A DNA stretch of 5,714 nt from an uncultured Collinsella sp. (GCA_900550355.1 URRT01000118.1:1-5714); one strand, 5' to 3'. Positions 1-4,907 are shown, numbered from the stretch's first letter. Notes: generated by a model not told the origin, from the sequence alone. A program made the numbers and translations.

Positions 1-103
1 AGGTTGCTTTCCAACGCATTCCGCAGGGGGCGGCATTATTTTGTAGCGCGAAGCGCGGATCAAAATAATGCCGCATGCCCGAGGACGCGTTGGAAAGCAA
101 CCT
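1..103. repeat. 103-bp imperfect palindrome, possible REP/MITE-like element
   Basis: The segment is symmetric about base 52. Bases 1-17 pair perfectly with 87-103, 30-43 with 61-74, and 47-50 with 54-57 around a 3-base turn. The stretches 18-29/75-86 and 44-46/58-60 are mostly mismatched internal loops. There is no T-run after the right arm, so it does not look like a simple terminator on the plus strand. The left arm starts at the first base of the window, so the element could extend further left. It may be an extragenic palindromic repeat or a miniature mobile element, but no transposon ends or target duplications can be confirmed here. Confidence 0.75.
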
Positions 104-152
104 CATTCCTGCCCGAACAGGTCAGTCTACCTGCGCATTTACAAATTCGTAA

Positions 153-201
153 ACTTTTTTCAAAAAAGTGCTTGCACAGTTCTCGAATCATAGGTTATTA
201 T
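153..201 (+). promoter_or_regulatory. Promoter of tRNA-Leu with upstream palindrome
   Basis: The -35 box is TTGCAC (172-177). The -10 is TATTAT (196-201) with an 18-base spacer, or TTATTA with 17. Two bases upstream of the -35 lies the perfect palindrome ACTTTTTTCAAAAAAGT (153-169). Its A and T tracts are where an UP element would sit, while its symmetry also suits a dimeric regulator. The same motif at the same distance precedes the tRNA-Gly/Cys/Gly unit. A second, near-perfect palindrome (138-153, one mismatched pair) abuts it upstream. Confidence 0.75.
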
Positions 202-208
202 CTTCCTC

Positions 209-241
209 GTTGAACGCGCGGGTTCAACAAAGCGAACCGCG
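209..241 (+). promoter_or_regulatory. tRNA-Leu 5' leader with competing hairpins
   Basis: The predicted leader RNA can fold as GTTGAAC (209-215) with GTTCAAC (222-228) around a 6-base loop. It can also fold as 217-225 with 234-241, which has eight pairs and one bulged G. The two share bases 217-228 and cannot coexist. They may only guide 5' processing of the precursor; no ORF or known riboswitch is recognised here. Confidence 0.35.
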
Positions 242-258
242 AATCAACAACATAGCAT

Positions 259-348
259 GTCGGAGTGGCGGAATTGGCAGACGCGCTAGCTTGAGGTGCT
301 AGTGACCGCTTTTTGGTCATGCGGGTTCAAGTCCCGCCTCCGACACCA
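259..348 (+). tRNA. tRNA-Leu(GAG)
   Basis: This is a complete class II tRNA. The acceptor GTCGGAG pairs with CTCCGAC, the discriminator is A, and CCA is encoded (346-348). The anticodon stem CTAGC/GCTAG encloses the loop TTGAGGT, giving anticodon GAG at 293-295, which reads CUC and CUU. The long variable arm (TGACC paired with GGTCA) is typical of tRNA-Leu. The T arm GCGGG-TTCAAGT-CCCGC is canonical. It is the only gene between its promoter and the terminator that follows 11 bases after CCA, so it is a single-tRNA transcription unit. Confidence 0.98.
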
Positions 349-359
349 TCGCATTTGAG

Positions 360-381
360 AAGCCTCTTCGGAGGCTTTTTT
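360..381 (+). terminator. Intrinsic terminator after tRNA-Leu
   Basis: AAGCCTC pairs with GAGGCTT around the stable tetraloop TTCG, and the stem runs into six T residues. It lies 11 bases after the CCA end of tRNA-Leu and only 13 bases before the ribosome-binding site of the phosphatase gene. Confidence 0.93.
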
Positions 382-394
382 GTTACCGATAGAC

Positions 395-401
395 GGTGAG
401 G
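395..401 (+). promoter_or_regulatory. Ribosome-binding site deciding the phosphatase start
   Basis: GGTGAGG lies 6 bases upstream of the ATG at 408. The in-frame GTG at 396 falls inside this Shine-Dalgarno sequence and has no good site of its own upstream, so ATG 408 is the preferred start. Confidence 0.7.
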
Positions 402-407
402 TTCACG

Positions 408-2753
408 ATGGAAACGCTTGAGCGCAATGAGTGGGCGGACGTTGCCCAATTGGTCGAGATCACGAGCGATGCTGTCATTATCTGCGAGCTCGACGGAACC
501 ATTTTGCATGTAAACAATCGCTTGCTCGACTTGATGTGCGAGGAGCGCTCCGATGTGATCAACGGGGACGTTAAAGACCTCTTGTACTCGTCGGCTTTTG
601 AACGCGCGACAGAGCATCGGCTTCCTTTTGAGACCAATGGAACAAAGAGCGAGTTGATGCTCAAGTTAAGTGACGGATCGTTTATTCCCGTCCTGGTTTG
701 TGCCGGCTCGGTTACGCCGCCTCGAATCTTTGGCCGCCGTGCGCCGCGCGTTCTGGTGGCACTCCATAGCATCGAAGAACAGTATTCGCACGACCGTCAG
801 CTCAAGCGTGCGCTTTCGGAGCTTAGAGTGGCGAATAAGCGTCTCTCGGGTACATTGTCGGTCATTATGAGCACGGTGGGCTCCGATGAGCTGCCCAGTT
901 TGTTAGATATCGTTTTGAACCAGCTTGTAGGAACGCTCGATGCTTCGGGTGCCGCTATCTATTTTTCTGAGAGCGGCGGTTTTAAGCTTCGCGGTGTCTC
1001 CAAGGAGCTGCACGACAGCTACCTGCCCGAGTTTTTGCCGTATGGCGCTGGCATTCCGACGTATGTTCTTCGCGAGTCGCGTGCCTGTCGCTTGTCGATT
1101 CAACAGGACCTTGAGGGTGATAGGGCTGCCTCCGGTATGTTCATGGACCTGGACAATCGTTCTAAGCACCTGTTGCGCGTGCAGGATATGCCTCCGTACC
1201 GCAGCGAGATCTGTCTTCCCGTTTTTTACGGTACGCAGATCCTTGGCGTGCTGGAAGTTGGTTGGAAGCGCCCTCAGGCACCGCTCGCCTATGACGTTAA
1301 TGTACTCGAGGTCATTTGCGATTACCTGTCTATCCAGCTGGTCGGCATGGCATCGAGCCTTCGCTCTCGTCGCACGGCCGAGCTTGGCCGCTCGCTCAAT
1401 GTCTTACGTGATGAGTTGTTTACCTTTCTAGACGATTCCGCCGCGGCTACCCAGGCGGTATCGTCCGAGATTTGCAATATGCTCAACTGTCATTTTTGCC
1501 CTGTTGAGTATGACGCCAGTCTGGGCTCCTATGTCATAGATTTTGAAGGCGGCAGTCGCGTTGCTTTGCCGGACGATCCCGAGAAGCTTTTCTTTTCCAC
1601 GACGGCGCCAGCGGCACGTTTGGGGGTTGGCTCTGATGGCTTTGAGGCGTCTGTTTTGGGCGGCACGAGTGCCGAGGATCTTAAACATGTCCGTATAACT
1701 CGCGTTGACGAATCGATGCCTATGGGAGGCTGGCTTAGGGCGCATGGTCTGCCTTGCCAGGGTCTCTACGTCGACACCGGCATCGAGGCGGGGCGCCCGC
1801 GCTCTGAGGGTGATGGCAAGCACAGCAACGACGCGATCGTTCCTGCTTCTGTTGCGAAAGGCCCGACGACGCGCGCGCTGCTGCTTCGTGACGGTAGTCA
1901 AGAGCCGATTGATGACCTTGAATATGACTACTTGGTACACTTGGCGCATGACTTTGAACTGATCTACGAGGGCGAATCTCAAAAGCGCGAGGAGCGCCAT
2001 ATCGCTCAGACCCTCCAGATTGGCATGAGAAATTCGCTTGGTGACGTTCCGGGTATCGCGACCGATTCGGTATACCTTTCGGCAACGAATTCGGCGTTGG
2101 TCGGCGGCGACTTTTATACGCTCGTCCGTCTTCCCGACGATTGCGCCGTTATGATTTTAGGCGATGTATCCGGCAAAGGAATCGAGGCGGCGTCGATGTC
2201 AGCGCTCGTCAAGACGGCGCTGACGGCCTATGCCTGGGAGGGTGCTGGGCCCGCCCGTATGGCCCGCTCGCTCAATAGCATGCTCATGGGCTTTTCGAGG
2301 GTCGAGACGTTCGTGACGGCGTTTATCGCCAAGATTGATCTTAAAGCGGGTCGCGCTACCTACTGCTCTGCGGGACATCCTCCCACTATGGTCATTAGAC
2401 CGTCGTCGACGCCGCTTGGCGGCGGAGAAACCCGAGGGGGAGAAGTGGAGCTCCTTGGGTGCCAATCGGGCGTGATCGGTGCCTTTGAGAGCATGGTGTA
2501 CGAGACGGGCGTGTTTACGTTCGCTCCTGGTGACATGCTATTCATGTATACCGACGGAACAATCGAAGCACGTGATCGCTCGGGTGCTTTCTTTGGCGAG
2601 CAGCGCCTTCGTGACCTTCTGCTTTCTGTCTCGGGTGAGGGCGTATCGGGAATCTGCGGTAAGGTCTTGGGCGAGCTTGATCGCTTTACCGAGTCGGCGC
2701 TGGACGATGACATCGCGCTGGTTTCTCTTGAATTTTTACGAGGTCGATCGTAG
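408..2753 (+). CDS. PAS-GAF-SpoIIE serine phosphatase (RsbU-like)
   Basis: This 781-residue soluble protein probably dephosphorylates a STAS-domain phosphoserine in response to a sensed signal. A PAS domain spans about residues 12-122. A helical linker leads to a GAF domain at about 160-315. A divergent region at about 341-522 resembles a second GAF domain. A helix joins it to a SpoIIE/PP2C-like Mn/Mg-dependent phosphatase domain at about 545-778. The metal-site motifs are all present: GGDFY (566-570), GDVSGKG (585-591), SAGHPP, YTDGTIEA (714-721) and DDD (766-768), so the enzyme should be active. No signal peptide or membrane segment is seen. The next gene encodes the likely substrate, 81 bases downstream. 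No separate promoter is visible between the tRNA-Leu terminator and this start. The domain calls rest on motifs; the ligands of the sensor domains are unknown. Confidence 0.93.
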   Translation: METLERNEWADVAQLVEITSDAVIICELDGTILHVNNRLLDLMCEERSDVINGDVKDLLYSSAFERATEHRLPFETNGTKSELMLKLSDGSFIPVLVCAGSVTPPRIFGRRAPRVLVALHSIEEQYSHDRQLKRALSELRVANKRLSGTLSVIMSTVGSDELPSLLDIVLNQLVGTLDASGAAIYFSESGGFKLRGVSKELHDSYLPEFLPYGAGIPTYVLRESRACRLSIQQDLEGDRAASGMFMDLDNRSKHLLRVQDMPPYRSEICLPVFYGTQILGVLEVGWKRPQAPLAYDVNVLEVICDYLSIQLVGMASSLRSRRTAELGRSLNVLRDELFTFLDDSAAATQAVSSEICNMLNCHFCPVEYDASLGSYVIDFEGGSRVALPDDPEKLFFSTTAPAARLGVGSDGFEASVLGGTSAEDLKHVRITRVDESMPMGGWLRAHGLPCQGLYVDTGIEAGRPRSEGDGKHSNDAIVPASVAKGPTTRALLLRDGSQEPIDDLEYDYLVHLAHDFELIYEGESQKREERHIAQTLQIGMRNSLGDVPGIATDSVYLSATNSALVGGDFYTLVRLPDDCAVMILGDVSGKGIEAASMSALVKTALTAYAWEGAGPARMARSLNSMLMGFSRVETFVTAFIAKIDLKAGRATYCSAGHPPTMVIRPSSTPLGGGETRGGEVELLGCQSGVIGAFESMVYETGVFTFAPGDMLFMYTDGTIEARDRSGAFFGEQRLRDLLLSVSGEGVSGICGKVLGELDRFTESALDDDIALVSLEFLRGRS

Positions 2754-2834
2754 ACCGCGACGCTTGACGGGCAAAATCTTCGCAGTTGCAGATACGTATG
2801 CATCGAGCGAGCTCTTTTGGGGAACCATGGTCGT

Positions 2835-3581
2835 ATGAATGAGTGGAATGACATAGCGGTTTTGACGCCACCGGGTGATGTCGACATCGCCTCGGTGTCC
2901 GTGCTGCGTCCACGGTTGGATAATCTGATCGACCGGGGCGTGCGTCGTGTTGTCATCAATTGCCAGGCTGTGGGCTTTATCGACTCGACAGGTTTGGCGT
3001 TTTTGCTTACACGCGCCAGAGAGCTCATAAAGCGAGAGGGCTTGCTTTCGCTCGTTAACGCCTCCGATGAGGTCATTCGCTTTTTGGAGATTGCCCGACT
3101 TGTCGACATCCTTCATGTTGCGGGTCCGGCACGTGAGTCGATTCCCGCCATTCCGGTGGGAGAGTTGCCACGATGGAGCAAGAGCATCGAAGTGCAGCGA
3201 GGCATCGAGAACCTCCCGTATTATCGGCACCGTGTGGCCGAGCTTCTCGAATCGCTTCCCCTGAGGCGTGATGAGCGTTATGACGTCGCATTGGCGCTGG
3301 GGGAGGCATTGGGTAACGCGTATGACCATGCGGGCGGTGTTGGCTGCATCTTAACGGTTCAGGCCTATGGGGACCGTGTTGTGCTCGAGGTGCTTGATCG
3401 GGGCGCTGGCTATTCTATCGATGGGGCGAGCGAGCCGGTGGCATCCGAGGAACGCGGGCGCGGTATCAAGCTTATGCGCATGCTCGTCGATAATGTGGAT
3501 GTTGCCCGTCGTACGGATGGTGCCGGCACACGCGTTCGGATGGTGAAGCTGTTTAGCTCGGCATTGGAATCGTGCGCTTAG
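2835..3581 (+). CDS. STAS-HATPase fusion (anti-sigma antagonist plus anti-sigma kinase)
   Basis: This 248-residue protein joins two partner-switching modules that are normally separate. Residues 1-105 form a STAS domain of the RsbV/SpoIIAA type, with motif FIDSTG; Ser51 sits where family members are phosphorylated. Residues about 112-240 form an HATPase kinase domain of the RsbW/SpoIIAB type. Its N box is GEALGNAYDH (E157, N161), its G1 box DRGAG (188-192), and its glycine-rich segment RGRGIKLM (207-214). Both halves look functional, so the kinase may phosphorylate its own STAS domain in cis or in trans, and the upstream phosphatase would reverse this. An in-frame TTG at 2817 would add six residues, but ATG 2835 fits the usual start of STAS domains. 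Its nearest SD-like run, GGGG at 2819-2822, is 12 bases away, which is long. The target is unknown; no sigma factor is encoded nearby. Confidence 0.92.
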   Translation: MNEWNDIAVLTPPGDVDIASVSVLRPRLDNLIDRGVRRVVINCQAVGFIDSTGLAFLLTRARELIKREGLLSLVNASDEVIRFLEIARLVDILHVAGPARESIPAIPVGELPRWSKSIEVQRGIENLPYYRHRVAELLESLPLRRDERYDVALALGEALGNAYDHAGGVGCILTVQAYGDRVVLEVLDRGAGYSIDGASEPVASEERGRGIKLMRMLVDNVDVARRTDGAGTRVRMVKLFSSALESCA

Positions 3582-3626
3582 CGCCTTGGGTTGACATGAT
3601 TTCCCTGCGTGAACTTGCTTTGGGCA

Positions 3627-3674
3627 ACTTTTTTGAAAAAAGTACTTGCGTCTTTTGGATAACTCGCGTAAATT
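3627..3674 (+). promoter_or_regulatory. Promoter of the tRNA-Gly/Cys/Gly unit with the shared palindrome
   Basis: The -35 is TTGCGT (3646-3651) and the -10 is TAAATT (3669-3674) with a 17-base spacer. The perfect palindrome ACTTTTTTGAAAAAAGT (3627-3643) ends 2 bases before the -35, exactly as at the tRNA-Leu promoter, differing only in its central base. Transcription should start around 3681, leaving a leader of only about six bases before tRNA-Gly. Confidence 0.75.
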
Positions 3675-3686
3675 AATAACCCGCAA

Positions 3687-3762
3687 GCGGACATGGCTCA
3701 GTTGGTAGAGCACAACCTTGCCAAGGTTGGGGTCGCGGGTTCGAGCCCCGTTGTCCGCTCCA
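3687..3762 (+). tRNA. tRNA-Gly(GCC), first copy
   Basis: This is a complete cloverleaf. GCGGACA pairs with TGTCCGC, the discriminator is T as usual for bacterial tRNA-Gly, and CCA is encoded at 3760-3762. The anticodon stem CAACC/GGTTG encloses TTGCCAA, giving anticodon GCC at 3720-3722. The T loop is TTCGAGC. It is the first gene of the cluster, directly behind the promoter, and differs from the second Gly copy at seven of 73 positions. Confidence 0.98.
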
Positions 3763-3772
3763 TTGCATTTCC

Positions 3773-3795
3773 GGACCGTTTAGGCGGTCCTTTTT
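3773..3795 (+). terminator. Terminator-like hairpin inside the tRNA cluster
   Basis: GGACCG pairs with CGGTCC around the loop TTTAGG and is followed by five T residues. The T-run ends one base before the 5' end of tRNA-Cys, leaving no room for a separate promoter between them. It probably terminates part of the transcripts and lowers Cys and second-Gly expression relative to the first Gly. It could instead be mainly a processing hairpin. Confidence 0.7.
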
Positions 3796-3796
3796 C

Positions 3797-3870
3797 GGCG
3801 AAGTGGCCAAGTGGTAAGGCAGAGGCCTGCAAAGCCTTCACCCCCAGTTCGAATCTGGGCGTCGCCTCCA
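3797..3870 (+). tRNA. tRNA-Cys(GCA)
   Basis: The anticodon stem GAGGC/GCCTT (ending in one G-T wobble pair) encloses CTGCAAA, giving anticodon GCA at 3829-3831. The D arm is GCC/GGC, the T arm CCCAG-TTCGAAT-CTGGG, the discriminator T (an identity element for cysteine), and CCA is encoded at 3868-3870. The acceptor arms GGCGAAG and CGTCGCC leave one A6-G67 mismatch; the other six pairs are intact. The gene starts one base after the T-run of the upstream hairpin and precedes the second Gly gene by 15 bases. Confidence 0.96.
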
Positions 3871-3885
3871 ACCTGGAACTTATAT

Positions 3886-3961
3886 GCGGACATGGCTCAG
3901 CTGGTAGAGCATCACCTTGCCAAGGTGAGGGTCGCGGGTTCGAATCCCGTTGTCCGCTCCA
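3886..3961 (+). tRNA. tRNA-Gly(GCC), second copy
   Basis: The acceptor is identical to that of the first copy, with T discriminator and encoded CCA (3959-3961). The anticodon stem is TCACC/GGTGA around TTGCCAA, with anticodon GCC at 3919-3921. Compared with the first copy it has two compensated pair changes in the anticodon stem, one D-loop change and two T-loop changes (TTCGAAT). It is the last gene of the cluster, followed 9 bases later by a strong terminator. Confidence 0.98.
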
Positions 3962-3970
3962 TGATTTCAC

Positions 3971-3999
3971 GAATCGGGAGCCTGCGGGCTCTCGATTTT
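3971..3999 (+). terminator. Terminator of the tRNA-Gly/Cys/Gly unit
   Basis: ATCGGGAGCC (3973-3982) pairs with GGCTCTCGAT (3987-3996) through one G-T wobble around the loop TGCG. A72-like flanking pairs (3972/3997) extend the stem, which runs into TTTT. This is the main end of the three-tRNA transcript. Confidence 0.88.
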
Positions 4000-4315
4000 C
4001 TGTATGAGGGCTTTTGTCAAGCAGCGTGCCTGCAGAGCGCAGTGCCAGCGTGGCTTTTTATCCCGAACGATAGGTGCTACGACATTTTGCCCCCTTTGGC
4101 TACAACCAGCCTGACAGAACTCAGTGTCCAGCTGCGGGTTTTTGCCCGATTTCGAATTGCAACCTGTAGCCCAAGGGGCTGTTTTGTCTAAAGCGGGAAA
4201 AGGAACTGGCAAAAGAGAGCCTCAGGCTGCGGGTGGCTTGTTCGATGATACGACCACGCGGAGAGATCGTCCATCCTCAATTGTTGATCGCGTGCACAAA
4301 ATGAGCGTCACCCTA
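4000..4315. other. Intergenic stretch without a convincing protein gene
   Basis: No open frame here has both a good start context and protein-like composition. What is visible is a short GCCA-GCG-TGGC hairpin followed by five T (4044-4059), possibly a weak backup terminator; the multi-armed inverted repeat at 4081-4188; a small hairpin AGCC-TCA-GGCT (4218-4228); and the 9-base direct repeat GCTGCGGGT at 4131-4139 and 4226-4234. The base composition is less GC-rich than that of the following gene. Confidence 0.5.
4081..4188. repeat. Multi-armed inverted repeat, possible structured RNA
   Basis: Outer arms 4081-4104 and 4165-4188 are symmetric and share 17 Watson-Crick pairs, including runs of 7 (4098-4104/4165-4171), 6 (4091-4096/4173-4178) and 4 (4081-4084/4185-4188). 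The enclosed 60 bases hold two adjacent hairpins. The first is 4107-4134 (CAGC/GCTG and GACA/TGTC with a 2x2 internal loop), the second is 4135-4148 (CGGG/CCCG). Together they make a junction-like fold. It matches no RNA family I recognise. It could be a small RNA, a leader element or a decayed palindromic repeat; the transcribed strand is unknown. Confidence 0.4.
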
Positions 4316-4324
4316 TGGTAGTAT
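4316..4324 (+). promoter_or_regulatory. Extended -10 promoter of the zinc-ribbon membrane protein
   Basis: TGG followed by TAGTAT forms an extended -10 element (TG-N-TAGTAT). No good -35 lies at the normal distance, as is common for extended -10 promoters. Transcription would begin around 4331. This removes the in-frame ATG at 4323 as a start and supports ATG 4365. Confidence 0.5.
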
Positions 4325-4350
4325 GGCGATACGGAAAAGATTCGGCCGTG

Positions 4351-4358
4351 AGAGGCGG
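4351..4358 (+). promoter_or_regulatory. Ribosome-binding site deciding the start at 4365
   Basis: AGAGGCGG contains GAGG 9 bases before ATG 4365. The upstream in-frame ATG at 4323 has no comparable site. Confidence 0.55.
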
Positions 4359-4364
4359 TTGCCC

Positions 4365-4829
4365 ATGGAGACGAGCAAGGTAAAATGCCGCGAGTGCAAG
4401 GCTCGCGCCACCCAATACGAGGGGGCGTTGCCGACCCGGGGCGTTGCGAAGGTCCTCGTGGCCGGGTTCGCCATCTACATTCTCGGTCTGTGGGTGCTCG
4501 TGGCTCTGGCGGGTTTCACGACCGGCGATGCTGCCGAGGTGGGCATGATGGATATGCTCATCGTGCTGGCCGTCGTCGTCACCCTTGGCACGGCCGGGGT
4601 GGTGTGGTGGATGTTCCGCCCGAAGGCCGGCAAGGTCGTTATCTGCGAGAAGTGCGGCGCCCGCTATGCGGTGGTGCAGCCTCCCAAGTACACCAACGGT
4701 TGGAACTACGACAAGATTGCCCCGGCATCGGGCCGCGAGCTTCCCGAAGGGGAGCCTGCATCCGATGAGGGAAGCCAGGCTCCTGCCCCCGCATCCGCGC
4801 CATCTGCCGCCAATTCCAAAGAATCCTGA
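4365..4829 (+). CDS. Small two-helix membrane protein with split zinc ribbon
   Basis: This 154-residue hypothetical protein is of unknown function. It starts with a CxxC knuckle (C8, C11). Two hydrophobic helices follow at about residues 28-51 and 61-84, then a second CxxC knuckle (C94, C97, in CEKCGARY). The tail from about 118 is rich in Pro, Ala, Ser and Glu and probably disordered. The four cysteines could form one zinc ribbon if both ends of the helical hairpin lie in the cytoplasm, which two membrane passes would allow. An in-frame ATG at 4323 would add the basic leader MAIRKRFGRERRLP, but it overlaps the -10 element, so the later ATG is preferred. No terminator separates it from the tRNA-Val promoter, which begins 8 bases after its stop, so its transcript probably runs through tRNA-Val. 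Confidence 0.75.
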   Translation: METSKVKCRECKARATQYEGALPTRGVAKVLVAGFAIYILGLWVLVALAGFTTGDAAEVGMMDMLIVLAVVVTLGTAGVVWWMFRPKAGKVVICEKCGARYAVVQPPKYTNGWNYDKIAPASGRELPEGEPASDEGSQAPAPASAPSAANSKES

Positions 4830-4837
4830 AAAACCCT

Positions 4838-4865
4838 TTGACAGGGAACGGCGATCTGTTAAACT
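4838..4865 (+). promoter_or_regulatory. Promoter of tRNA-Val
   Basis: A consensus -35 TTGACA (4838-4843) is followed after 16 bases by TAAACT (4860-4865). Unlike the other two tRNA promoters it lacks the ACTTTTTTNAAAAAAGT palindrome; upstream there is only a five-A tract. CCCT/AGGG flank the -35 symmetrically. Confidence 0.75.
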
Positions 4866-4907
4866 ACTAACTCGCTGCTGAACGAAAGCGAGGCGGCAAC
4901 CCCGAAT

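Noticed and set aside
4..213. 69-codon ORF over the palindrome and tRNA promoter
   Set aside because: It runs through the 103-bp palindrome and the -35/-10 region, with no ribosome-binding site visible and no protein-like pattern.
396..407. GTG start at 396 for the phosphatase
   Set aside because: It lies inside the GGTGAGG ribosome-binding site that fits ATG 408, and has no ribosome-binding site of its own.
2764..2796. TTGACG as a -35 for the fusion gene
   Set aside because: No -10 hexamer stands at 16-18 bases; GATACG is 21 bases away. Co-transcription with the phosphatase is simpler.
2360..3109. 249-codon minus-strand ORF
   Set aside because: It lies antisense to the phosphatase C-terminus and STAS domain, is rich in Ser and Arg, has no recognisable domain, and is a high-GC shadow frame.
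3591..3619. TTGACA just after the fusion gene as a promoter
   Set aside because: The position 17 bases downstream reads CTTGCT, which is not a -10; the better tRNA promoter follows at 3646.
3698..3970. Minus-strand ORF with TTGLEPATPT-like segments
   Set aside because: It is antisense to the three tRNA genes; such sequences are a common annotation artefact.
3693..4007. Plus-strand ORF beginning MAQLVEH across the tRNA cluster
   Set aside because: It is a translation of tRNA genes, a well-known false ORF type.
4044..4059. GCCA-GCG-TGGC hairpin plus five T as a full terminator
   Set aside because: The stem is only four pairs with no extension, and a much stronger terminator already lies at 3971-3999.
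4000..4320. CRISPR array or known riboswitch in the intergenic gap
   Set aside because: There are no regularly spaced repeats, and no conserved core of any riboswitch class I know is visible.
4124..4321. 65-codon plus-strand ORF starting GTG in the intergenic gap
   Set aside because: It has no ribosome-binding site, low-complexity composition, and overlaps the inverted-repeat structure.
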